DNA of 64,000 nt from Streptomyces sp. CB01373 (GTDB lineage Bacteria > Actinomycetota > Actinomycetes > Streptomycetales > Streptomycetaceae). Each line of letters starts with the position of its first letter. The stretch's first letter is position 1. The DNA is taken from the NCBI RefSeq assembly GCF_002803075.1, contig NZ_NNBK01000013.1, forward strand, positions 109,929 through 173,928. The letters are read 5' to 3'. The notes under the pieces were generated by a model. The model was not told where the DNA came from and made no database searches. It worked only from the letters and a program-made list of their open reading frames with translations. Made by a program: the position numbers and the translations under genes. Below, one piece after another: positions 50,588-58,083 of the stretch.

Positions 50588-51499
50588 CTACGCCGCGACC
50601 AGATACGAGAAGACGGACTCGAGGGACTCGTCGGAGGGCGAGACCGTGTGCAGCCGGATGCCGTGGTCGCGGGCGACCCGCGGCAGCAGGGTCGTGAACC
50701 GGCCGAAGTCGACGGCCTGGACGCGCAGCGCGCCCTCGGCGAGGTCGACCTCGATGCCGGACGTCGACGGGTCGGCGATCAGCGCGGCCGCCAGTGCCCG
50801 GTCGTCGCTGGAGCGCACCAGGTAGCGGTGCGGCCGGTCGGTCATCAGGCGGCGGATCCTGCGGAAGTCGCCGCTGGCGGCGTGCCGTCCGGCGACCACG
50901 ACCTCGATGTGCCAGGCGAGTTGTTCGACCTCCTCCAGGATGTGGGAGGAGAACAGCACGGTGCGGCCCTCGTCGCCCATGCGCCGCAGCAGGTCCATCA
51001 GCTGCATGCGCTGGCGCGGGTCCATGCCGTTGAACGGCTCGTCGAGCAGGAGCAGCGAGGGGTCGTGGACCAGCGCCGAGGCCATCTTCACGCGCTGGCG
51101 CATGCCCTTGGAGTACGTGGAGATCTTCCGGTCCTGCGCGTACTCCATCTCAACCGTGGCGAGCGCCTTCTGGGCGGCCTTGGCGCCCAGGCCGTGCAGT
51201 TCGGCGTTGGCGACGACGAACTCGCGGCCGGTGAGGAAGTCGTACATCGCCTCCCGCTCGGGGACGATGCCGATGTGCTCGTAGATCTTCTCGTTGCGCC
51301 ACACCGCCTGCCCGTCGAGGGTGACCGTGCCGGTGGAGGGGGCGAGGAAGCCGGCCATCATGTTGATCAGCGTGGACTTTCCGGCGCCGTTGGGGCCGAG
51401 CAGTCCGGTGACGCCGGGGCCGATCGTCATGGTGATGTCGTTGACGGCGACCACGTTGCCGAACCAGCGGGAGACATGGTCGATGCTGAGGGTCGTCAC
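50588..51499 (-). CDS. ABC transporter ATPase (system B)
   Basis: 303 residues from GTG at 51497-51499, overlapping the upstream permease stop by 4 nt. Walker A 'GPNGAGKST', Q-loop region, signature 'YSKGMRQRVKMA', Walker B 'LLLLDEPFNGMD' and switch His in 'FSSHILEEVEQL' are all intact. The C-terminal ~90 residues form an extra domain common in ABC-2 exporter ATPases. It belongs to one operon of four genes: ATPase A, permease A, ATPase B, permease B. Confidence 0.92.
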   Translation of the reverse strand: MTTLSIDHVSRWFGNVVAVNDITMTIGPGVTGLLGPNGAGKSTLINMMAGFLAPSTGTVTLDGQAVWRNEKIYEHIGIVPEREAMYDFLTGREFVVANAELHGLGAKAAQKALATVEMEYAQDRKISTYSKGMRQRVKMASALVHDPSLLLLDEPFNGMDPRQRMQLMDLLRRMGDEGRTVLFSSHILEEVEQLAWHIEVVVAGRHAASGDFRRIRRLMTDRPHRYLVRSSDDRALAAALIADPSTSGIEVDLAEGALRVQAVDFGRFTTLLPRVARDHGIRLHTVSPSDESLESVFSYLVAA

Positions 51500-52404
51500 A
51501 GTCCCACCTTCTTGTAGCGGCGCAGCAGGAGACCGTATGCGGCGGCGATGACGCCGAGGGCGACGAGGACGTGGACGACGCCCTGTCCGCTGCCCGGGCC
51601 GACACCGCCGGGGGCCGAGGAGGTCGCGCCCAGGAAGGCCGTCTGCACGCCGTCGACGACGGTGACCGGTGAGAACAGGCCGATCCAGGGGATGGCGCCG
51701 GAGTTGTTCCGGACCTCCGCGATGGCCTGGAGGGTGGAGACGGCGCCGTAGGAGATGACCAGCACGGCGATCACGGCGGCGATGCCGAAGCCGCGCCGCG
51801 GGGTGACGGCGGCGATGACGAGGGCGATGCCGGCGAAGAGCAGTGAGAGCAGTGCCACGGAGACGACTCCCTCGGCGAATCCCTTGGTCTGGTCGGCGAA
51901 GTCCATCTTGGCCAGCAGCGCGCCCACGTAGAGCACGAGCAGCGGGGCGGCGGTCAGGATGAACAGCGCGGAGGCCAGCGCCGCGTACTTGGCGCGCACG
52001 TAGTCGGCGGTCTCGATGGGGCGTGAGAAGTACAGCGGCACGGTCTTGAAGCGCAGGTCGCGCGAGACGGACTGGGGTGCCTGCGAGGCGACGTACAGGC
52101 TGATGACGCCCTGCATGATGATGGCGTAGCGCGTGTACTCGATGGGCAGGTCCTTGGCCTTGGTGGCGACCGCGACGGCGACGATGATGGCCGCGGGCAC
52201 ACACATCACCACGAACAGCAGCATCGGCAGCACCTTGGACTTCACCGAGCGGCCGAGGCCGTAGGCGCCGCGCAGGGACTGCGAGTACAGCGAGCGGCGG
52301 GCGTAGGCGCGGCCGAGGCGGGGGCCGTCGTAGCTGCGGTAGCCGATGTTGTGGATGCGGGTCTGGTCACCCGTGGGCGTTGCCGCGGTGTGTTCAACCG
52401 CCAT
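51496..52404 (-). CDS. ABC-2 type transporter permease (system A)
   Basis: 302 residues. A ~50-residue cytoplasmic N-terminus with 'RIHNIGYRSYDGPRLGR' precedes six hydrophobic segments ('VLPMLLFVVMCVPAAIIVAVAVA', 'ALFILTAAPLLVLYVGALL', 'VVSVALLSLLFAGIALVIAAV', 'VLVALGVIAAAYGLLL'). Signature 'LYFSRPIETADYVRAKY' marks ABC-2 permeases. Its start overlaps the end of ATPase A by 11 nt and its end overlaps ATPase B by 4 nt, so all are translationally coupled. Confidence 0.88.
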   Translation of the reverse strand: MAVEHTAATPTGDQTRIHNIGYRSYDGPRLGRAYARRSLYSQSLRGAYGLGRSVKSKVLPMLLFVVMCVPAAIIVAVAVATKAKDLPIEYTRYAIIMQGVISLYVASQAPQSVSRDLRFKTVPLYFSRPIETADYVRAKYAALASALFILTAAPLLVLYVGALLAKMDFADQTKGFAEGVVSVALLSLLFAGIALVIAAVTPRRGFGIAAVIAVLVISYGAVSTLQAIAEVRNNSGAIPWIGLFSPVTVVDGVQTAFLGATSSAPGGVGPGSGQGVVHVLVALGVIAAAYGLLLRRYKKVGL

Positions 52405-53374
52405 GGCCGACCGCCTCCTTCCCCTGTGCGTCGTGCTGTTCGTCGCTGTCCCGGAAGACCTCCGAGATGTGGTGGCGTCGCTGCTCCATGCGCACGAGGC
52501 CGAGGCCGAGGTCCACGATCAGGTCCCGCACCAGGTCGTAGGTCTCCTCGCCCTGGGCGGTGAGCAGCAGGACGTGTCCCGCGCCCGGCAGGCCGGTGCT
52601 GTCCTGTGTCTCCACCCCGCGCGCGTGGAGCGCTTCGCGCACCGCCCGGGTGCCGTCCGGGTGCTCGTCGCTGTCGGTGACCTCGATGGCGAGGGTCGTC
52701 GTGGTCTGGGTGAAGTCGGTGGTGGAGCTGGAGCGCAGGAGCTTGCCGCCGTCGACGACGACCACGTGGTCGCAGGTGCGCTCCAGTTCACCCAGGAGGT
52801 GGGAGGTGACCAGGACGGAGATGCCGAAGTCGGTATGGATGCGGCGGATCAGGCCGAGCATGTCGTCGCGGCCGACCGGGTCGAGGCCGTTGGTCGGCTC
52901 GTCGAGGAAGACCAGCTGCGGGTCGTGCACCAGGGCCTGGGCGAGCTTCACGCGCTGCTTCATACCCGTGGAGTAGCCGCCGATGGGGCGGTAGCGCTCC
53001 TCGTACAGGCCGACGTGGCGCAGGGTGTCCGCGGTGCGCTCGCGCGCGGCGGTCGGGGGCAGGCCGGACATGCGCGCCATGTGGACGACGAACTCGGTGG
53101 CCGACACGTCCGGTGGCAGGCAGTCGTGCTCCGGCATGTAGCCGACGCGCTCACGGATGGCGGCGCCCTCGGTGGCGACGTCGAGGCCGAGCACCTCGGC
53201 GCGGCCCTCGGTGGCGGGGGACAGACCCAGCAGGATCTTGATGAGTGTGGACTTGCCGGCTCCGTTGGCGCCGACGAGTCCGGTCACACCCGGTCCGACG
53301 TCCACGGAGAGCCGGTCAAGCGCGGTCACCCGTGGGAACCGCTTGCTCAGGCTTTCGGTCGCGATCACAGTCAC
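52394..53374 (-). CDS. ABC transporter ATPase (system A)
   Basis: About 326 residues. Walker A 'GANGAGKST', signature 'YSTGMKQRVKLA', Walker B 'LVFLDEPTNGLD' and switch His 'VTSHLLGELERTC' are intact, followed by a ~100-residue C-terminal extension. The start is uncertain: two GTG codons (53401 and 53374) are in frame and neither has a good ribosome-binding site; the shorter form begins close to the conserved domain. It is the first gene of the four-gene exporter operon. Its promoter region is shared with the divergent hydrolase-dehydrogenase gene. Confidence 0.88.
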   Translation of the reverse strand: MTVIATESLSKRFPRVTALDRLSVDVGPGVTGLVGANGAGKSTLIKILLGLSPATEGRAEVLGLDVATEGAAIRERVGYMPEHDCLPPDVSATEFVVHMARMSGLPPTAARERTADTLRHVGLYEERYRPIGGYSTGMKQRVKLAQALVHDPQLVFLDEPTNGLDPVGRDDMLGLIRRIHTDFGISVLVTSHLLGELERTCDHVVVVDGGKLLRSSSTTDFTQTTTTLAIEVTDSDEHPDGTRAVREALHARGVETQDSTGLPGAGHVLLLTAQGEETYDLVRDLIVDLGLGLVRMEQRRHHISEVFRDSDEQHDAQGKEAVGHGG

Positions 53375-53614
53375 GTCTTCGACGGTAGTGATCCGGACCA
53401 CGCCGGTCGTCAGACCCCAGAGCCGTCTTCGGGTCCCCCTCGAGTATTACGGGGACCCTAGGGGGTGGACCCTGGGGACCGGGCGGCCCACGGAGTTCCG
53501 GCACCCGGACCGCATTGTTGACGCCTGATCTAACAAGTGTCAGAGTCGCCAGGACCACAGCACGGGCACGGCACAGGCACAGGCGGCAGTCGATCCGACC
53601 CGGGCGGAGGAGAC

Positions 53615-55399
53615 GTGACGACGCTGAAGGGCGCGCGGGAGCGCTGGGTGCGCACGGGCGGGGTCGAGCTGTGCGTGGCCGAACTGGGCGATGCGGGGCA
53701 GCCCACGGTCGTCCTGGTGCACGGCTATCCGGACAGCAAGGAGGTCTGGTCCGAGGTCGCCGAGCGCCTCGTCGGCCGCTTCCACGTCGTGCTCTACGAC
53801 ATCCGCGGACACGGCCGCTCCACCGCGCCGCGGCCCCTGCGCGGGGGCTTCACCCTCGACAAGCTGACCGACGACTTCCTGGCGGTCGCGGACGCGGTGA
53901 GCCCGGACAGGCCGGTGCACCTGGTGGGCCACGACTGGGGCTCGGTGCAGGCCTGGGAGTTCGTCAGTGTCCGGCGCACCGAGGGCCGGATCGCCTCCTT
54001 CACCTCGGTGTCCGGCCCCTCCCTCGACCACTTCGGCCACTGGATCGCCGGGCGCGTCAGGCGCCCCACCCCGCGCCGGGCAGTCCAGCTCCTCGGCCAG
54101 GGCGCCAAGTCCTGGTACGTGTACCTGCTGCACACGCCGAGGCTGCCCGAGCTGGCCTGGCGCGGCCCACTCGGCAAACGCTGGCCCGGCATTCTACGGC
54201 GCATCGAGAAGATCCCCGGCGACGACTACCCGACCTCCTCGCTGCCCCGGGACGCGGCCCACGGCGCCTGGCTGTACCGGGACAACGTGCGAGCCCGGCT
54301 GCGCGGACCACGGGCGGACGCCCACGCACACACGCCGGTGCAGCTCATCACCCCGCTCGACGACGCCTTCCTCTCGGAGTGCCTGTACGACGGCCTGGAG
54401 CAGTGGGCCCCCGGCCTGGTGCGCCGCACGCTTCCCGCCGGCCATTGGGTCCCGCGCACCCGGCCCGACCAACTGGCGGCCTGGATCACCCAGTTCGTCA
54501 CGGCCACCGAGGGCGGGCAGCCGCAGCCGGCCGCCACCGGGAAGTACACCGATCGCTTCGCCGGGCAGCTCGTGCTGGTCACCGGCGCGGGCAGCGGCAT
54601 CGGACGGGCCACGGCGTACGCCTTCGCCCGGGCAGGCGCGCGCGTGGTGGCCGTCGACCGGGACGCCGAGGCCGCGACCCGCACCGCCGAGCAGTCCCGG
54701 CAGCTCGGGGCTCCGGCTGCCTGGGCCGAGGCAGTGGACGTCTCCGACGAGCAGGCCATGGAGAGGCTGTCCGGGAAGGTCCATGCCGAGTACGGAGTGG
54801 TGGACGTCCTGGTGAACAACGCGGGCGTCGGACTGTCCGGCTCGTTCTTCGACCACACCCCCGAGGACTGGCGGAAGGTCCTCGACGTAAATCTGTGGGG
54901 AGTGATCCACGGCTGCCGCCTGTTCGGGAGGCGGATGGCCGAGCGGGGCCAGGGCGGACACATCGTCAACACCGCGTCCGCGGCGGCGTACCAGCCGTCG
55001 AAGGCCCTGCCCGCCTACAGCACCTCCAAGGCGGCGGTGCTGATGCTGAGCGAGTGCCTGCGCGCGGAACTGGCAGGGCGGGGGATCGGCGTCACGGCGG
55101 TCTGTCCCGGCTTCGTCGATACCGCCATCACGTCCACGGCGCACTTCACGGGCGTCGACACGGAGGAGCAACAGCGGCGCAGACAGCGCGCGGCCCGCCT
55201 CTACGGGCTGCGCGGTTACCCGCCGGAGAAGGTGGCCGACGCGATCCTGCGCGCGGTGGTGCGCGACGAGGCGGTGGTGGCGGTGACGCCGGAGGCCCGT
55301 CTTCTGCGCGCGATGTCCCGCTTCAGTCCGCGGGCGCGACGCCGGCTCGCGCGGGCGAAACCACCGCTGGGTACCGCGGATCCGGGCCAACGCACCTGA
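53615..55399 (+). CDS. EphD-like fusion: alpha/beta hydrolase plus short-chain dehydrogenase
   Basis: 594 residues from GTG at 53615, just behind GGCGGAGGAG; a GTG 26 codons upstream gives a Gly/Ser-rich extension and has no ribosome-binding site. Residues ~15-300 are an epoxide-hydrolase-like alpha/beta hydrolase ('VLVHGYPDSKEVW', nucleophile elbow 'VGHDWGS', late His in 'LPAGHWVPRTRP'). Residues ~315-560 are a classical SDR ('VLVTGAGSGIGRATA', 'NNAGVG', catalytic Ser in 'VNTASAAAY', Y-x-x-x-K in 'AYSTSKAAV'). This order is the one of mycobacterial EphD. Two consecutive steps on one lipid-like substrate are likely; the substrate is unknown. Confidence 0.88.
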   Translation: MTTLKGARERWVRTGGVELCVAELGDAGQPTVVLVHGYPDSKEVWSEVAERLVGRFHVVLYDIRGHGRSTAPRPLRGGFTLDKLTDDFLAVADAVSPDRPVHLVGHDWGSVQAWEFVSVRRTEGRIASFTSVSGPSLDHFGHWIAGRVRRPTPRRAVQLLGQGAKSWYVYLLHTPRLPELAWRGPLGKRWPGILRRIEKIPGDDYPTSSLPRDAAHGAWLYRDNVRARLRGPRADAHAHTPVQLITPLDDAFLSECLYDGLEQWAPGLVRRTLPAGHWVPRTRPDQLAAWITQFVTATEGGQPQPAATGKYTDRFAGQLVLVTGAGSGIGRATAYAFARAGARVVAVDRDAEAATRTAEQSRQLGAPAAWAEAVDVSDEQAMERLSGKVHAEYGVVDVLVNNAGVGLSGSFFDHTPEDWRKVLDVNLWGVIHGCRLFGRRMAERGQGGHIVNTASAAAYQPSKALPAYSTSKAAVLMLSECLRAELAGRGIGVTAVCPGFVDTAITSTAHFTGVDTEEQQRRRQRAARLYGLRGYPPEKVADAILRAVVRDEAVVAVTPEARLLRAMSRFSPRARRRLARAKPPLGTADPGQRT

Positions 55400-55411
55400 A
55401 TCGGCGGCCAG

Positions 55412-55466
55412 TTGTCCACAGGTATGGGCCCCCGACCTGTGGACAACATCACTTTGCTGTGGATCA
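55412..55466. promoter_or_regulatory. Three DnaA boxes between the fusion gene and kptA
   Basis: TTGTCCACA at 55412-55420 (+) faces TGTGGACAA at 55438-55446 (-), both perfect, followed by TGTGGATCA at 55458-55466 (-, one mismatch). The head-to-head pair sits in a 124-nt gap. Confidence 0.75.
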
Positions 55467-55523
55467 AACCTCGCGGGCGAAATTGACCTGCGTGATCCGC
55501 GTCTCTCCCAGCATGCTGGTGGC

Positions 55524-56072
55524 ATGGACGAAAGACGCACCGTGAAGGTGTCGAAGTACCTCGCCAAGCACCTTCGCCACCAGCCCGAGAGGATCGGGCT
55601 CACACTCGACGAGGGCGGCTGGGTCGAAATCGACGCACTGATCACGGCGGCGTCCGCGCACGGTTTCCGGTTCACCCGCGAGGAACTGGACCACGTGGTC
55701 GCCACCAACGACAAGCGGCGCTTCACGATCGAGGGCAGCCGCATCCGCGCCAGTCAGGGCCACACCATCGATGTCGACCTCGGGCTGCCGGCCGCGACGC
55801 CGCCGCCGTACCTCTACCACGGGACCGTGGCCGGCAGGCTGGAGGCGATCCGCAGCGAGGGGCTTCGGCCGATGAACCGGCACGACGTGCACCTCTCGCC
55901 CGACCGCGAGACCGCGACCCGCGTCGGCGCCCGCCGTGGCCGCCCGGTCGTCCTCTCGGTGGACGCGGCCGCCATGCACCGCGACGGTCATGTCTTCCAT
56001 GTCAGCGCCAACGGGGTGTGGCTGACACAGTCCGTGCCGCCCCGGTACCTGCGGTTTCCCGAGACTCGCTGA
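55524..56072 (+). CDS. kptA: RNA 2'-phosphotransferase (Tpt1/KptA family)
   Basis: 182 residues covering both KptA lobes. N-lobe: 'VSKYLAKHLRHQPERIGLTLDEGGWVEIDALI' with the Arg-His pair. C-lobe: 'YLYHGTVAGRLEAIRSEGLRPMNRHDVHLSPDRETATRVGARRGRPVVLSVDA ... NGVWLTQSVPPRYL' with the NAD-binding His and Arg residues. In yeast Tpt1 moves the 2'-phosphate left at spliced tRNA junctions to NAD. Bacteria lack that pathway, so its role in Streptomyces is not settled; an RNA end-repair job is suspected. Start ATG at 55524. Confidence 0.93.
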   Translation: MDERRTVKVSKYLAKHLRHQPERIGLTLDEGGWVEIDALITAASAHGFRFTREELDHVVATNDKRRFTIEGSRIRASQGHTIDVDLGLPAATPPPYLYHGTVAGRLEAIRSEGLRPMNRHDVHLSPDRETATRVGARRGRPVVLSVDAAAMHRDGHVFHVSANGVWLTQSVPPRYLRFPETR

Positions 56073-56110
56073 CCGTCTCGGTCCACGGCCGCCGGCCACC
56101 CGCGGTGACC

Positions 56111-56124
56111 GTTTCACGTGAAAC
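56111..56124. promoter_or_regulatory. parS site (perfect) upstream of the LLM oxidoreductase
   Basis: GTTTCACGTGAAAC is the exact ParB-binding consensus. It lies in the intergenic gap, 14 nt before the TAGGCT -10 element of the next gene, so ParB occupancy might also influence that promoter. Confidence 0.85.
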
Positions 56125-56150
56125 ACCCGCGAGTGTCTAGGCTCGGGTCC

Positions 56151-57053
56151 ATGAGTCTGCGCCTGAGCACCGTGATCCTTCCGTATCGCCGCTGGCACGA
56201 GGGCGGCCGTTCTGCATGGACACGTGCCGAACAGCTCGGCTTCCACGCCGCCTACACCTACGACCACCTGTCCTGGCGCAGCTTCCGCGACGGCCCGTGG
56301 TTCGGGGCCGTGCCGACACTGACCGCCGCCGCGGCCGTGACGGAGCGGATGCGGCTGGGCACCCTCGTGACCTCGCCGAACTTCCGGCACCCGGTCACTC
56401 TCGCCAAGGAGCTGATCTCCCTCGACGACATCTCCGGGGGCAGGATCACGCTCGGCATCGGCGCGGGCGGCACCGGCTTCGATGCCACCGCTCTCGGGCA
56501 GGAGCCCTGGACGCCACGGGAGCGGGCCGACCGCTTCGCCGAGTTCGTCGCGCTGCTCGACCAACTGCTGACCGAGGACGCGGTGTCGTACGAGGGCGAC
56601 TTCTACGCGGCGCACGAGGCGCGCAACATCCCCGGCTGCGCGCAGCGGCCCCGGCTGCCGTTCGCCGTGGCCGCGACCGGGCCGCGCGGGCTGCGGCTCG
56701 CCGCACAGTACGGACAGGCCTGGGTGACCACGGGTGACCCGAAGCTCTACGAGAACGGCACGCCGGAGCAGTCCGTCCAGGCCCTTCGCGCCCAGACCGA
56801 GAAGCTCGCGGACGCGTGTGCCGCTGCGGGCCGTGACGCCTCCCAGCTCGACAAGATCCTGCTCACCGGATTCACCCCTGACCGCGGTCGTCCGCTGGAG
56901 TCCCTGGACGCGTTCGTCGACTTCGCGGGCCGCCACCAGGAGCTGGGATTCACCGAGATCGTGATCCACTGGCCGATCCCCGACTCGGACTTCGCCGCGG
57001 ACCAGAAGGTCTTCGAGCGGATCGCGATGGAAGCGCCCTCCCAGCTGACGTGA
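56151..57053 (+). CDS. LLM-class F420/FMN-dependent oxidoreductase
   Basis: 300 residues of the bacterial-luciferase-like (LLM) fold: 'FHAAYTYDHLSWRSFRDGPWFGAVPTL', 'RMRLGTLVTSPNFRHPVTLAKELISLDDISGGRITLGIGAGG' and 'GQAWVTTGDPKLY'. These signatures belong to the F420-dependent branch common in actinobacteria, although an FMN-dependent monooxygenase cannot be excluded. The substrate is unknown. TAGGCT 7 nt before the ATG and the absence of a ribosome-binding site suggest a leaderless transcript. A perfect parS site lies just upstream. Confidence 0.85.
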   Translation: MSLRLSTVILPYRRWHEGGRSAWTRAEQLGFHAAYTYDHLSWRSFRDGPWFGAVPTLTAAAAVTERMRLGTLVTSPNFRHPVTLAKELISLDDISGGRITLGIGAGGTGFDATALGQEPWTPRERADRFAEFVALLDQLLTEDAVSYEGDFYAAHEARNIPGCAQRPRLPFAVAATGPRGLRLAAQYGQAWVTTGDPKLYENGTPEQSVQALRAQTEKLADACAAAGRDASQLDKILLTGFTPDRGRPLESLDAFVDFAGRHQELGFTEIVIHWPIPDSDFAADQKVFERIAMEAPSQLT

Positions 57054-57083
57054 CCGATGCAACCCCTCAGATGTGCGAACTCT

Positions 57084-57097
57084 CGCACGATCGTGCG
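57084..57097. promoter_or_regulatory. 14-bp palindrome in the promoter of the HAD gene
   Basis: CGCACGATCGTGCG is self-complementary and overlaps a second inverted repeat TGCGA-ACTC-TCGCA. It lies 24-37 nt before the start, where the -35 region of a leaderless promoter would be. Candidate operator. Confidence 0.45.
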
Positions 57098-57120
57098 GAC
57101 ATATAGGCGACAATGACGCG

Positions 57121-58038
57121 GTGACCTCAGCGACTCGACAGCCAGAGACCCCGGCCTCACCCCAGCTCTCGACCTCGTTCGAGCCGGGGGGCACCCCCGG
57201 CGCCCCCAGCGTTCCGCCTCGGCTGATCGCCACCGATCTCGACGGCACCCTGCTGCGCGACGACAAGTCGGTCTCCCCGCGCACGATCGCCGCCCTGGCG
57301 GCGGCCGAGGAGGCGGGCATCGAGGTCTTCTTCGTCACCGGCCGCCCGGCCCGCTGGATGGACGTGGTCAGCGACCACGTCCACGGCCACGGTCTGGCGA
57401 TCTGCGGCAACGGCGCCGCCGTGGTCGACCTGCACGGCGGTCCCGGCGCCCATCGCTTCGTGAAGGTGCGCGAGCTGGCCCGGGACACCGCGCTGGACGC
57501 CGTACGGCTGGTGCGCGAGGCGGCTCCGGGCACGGTGTTCGCGGTCGAGCAGACCTACGGCTTCCACCAGGAGCCGGCCTATCCGAAGCTGCACATGGAG
57601 CTGCCCGACGTCCTCGCGCCGGCCGAGGAGCTGCTGGCGCCGGGCGGAGTCGGTACCGCCCAGCCGATCCTGAAGATCCTCGCCCACCACCCCGCACTGG
57701 ACCCCGACGCCTTCCTCGCCGTCGCCCGCCTCGCCGCCGGCGAGCACGTCTCCATCACCCGGTCCAGCCCCAGCGCCCTGCTGGAGATCAGTGGTCCGGA
57801 CGTCTCCAAGGCGAGCACTCTGGCCCTGTGCTGTGCCGAGCGCGGCATCTCCCAGGAGGAGGTCGTCGCCTTCGGCGACATGCCGAACGACGTCGAGATG
57901 CTCACCTGGGCCGGCCGGTCCTACGCCATGGGCAACGCGCACCCCGCCGCCATCGCCGCGGCGTCCGGACGGACGGTCGCCAACAACGAGGACGGCGTCG
58001 CGGTAGTCATCGAGCGGTTGCTGGGGGAGCGGCCGTAG
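57121..58038 (+). CDS. HAD-superfamily hydrolase, Cof type
   Basis: 305 residues from GTG at 57121, with GACAAT 6 nt upstream (probably leaderless). Motif I 'IATDLDGTLLRDDKSVS', motif II 'FFVTGRPARW', motif IV 'VVAFGDMPNDVEMLTWAG'. It is a paralogue of the HAD protein coupled to serS, with a longer, Pro-rich N-terminus (~30 residues) and a different cap. Expected to be a small-molecule phosphatase. It ends against a terminator shared with cydCD. Confidence 0.9.
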   Translation: MTSATRQPETPASPQLSTSFEPGGTPGAPSVPPRLIATDLDGTLLRDDKSVSPRTIAALAAAEEAGIEVFFVTGRPARWMDVVSDHVHGHGLAICGNGAAVVDLHGGPGAHRFVKVRELARDTALDAVRLVREAAPGTVFAVEQTYGFHQEPAYPKLHMELPDVLAPAEELLAPGGVGTAQPILKILAHHPALDPDAFLAVARLAAGEHVSITRSSPSALLEISGPDVSKASTLALCCAERGISQEEVVAFGDMPNDVEMLTWAGRSYAMGNAHPAAIAAASGRTVANNEDGVAVVIERLLGERP

Positions 58039-58055
58039 CGGGCGGGCCGCCCGCC

Positions 58056-58083
58056 GGTAGCGGCCCGCGAACGGGCCGCTACC
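58056..58083. terminator. Bidirectional terminator, 12-bp stem with CGAA loop
   Basis: Perfect arms 58056-58067 and 58072-58083 around CGAA. It lies between the HAD gene and cydCD (convergent) and overlaps the cydCD stop codon. It has the same tetraloop as the terminator at 25748-25779. Confidence 0.8.
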
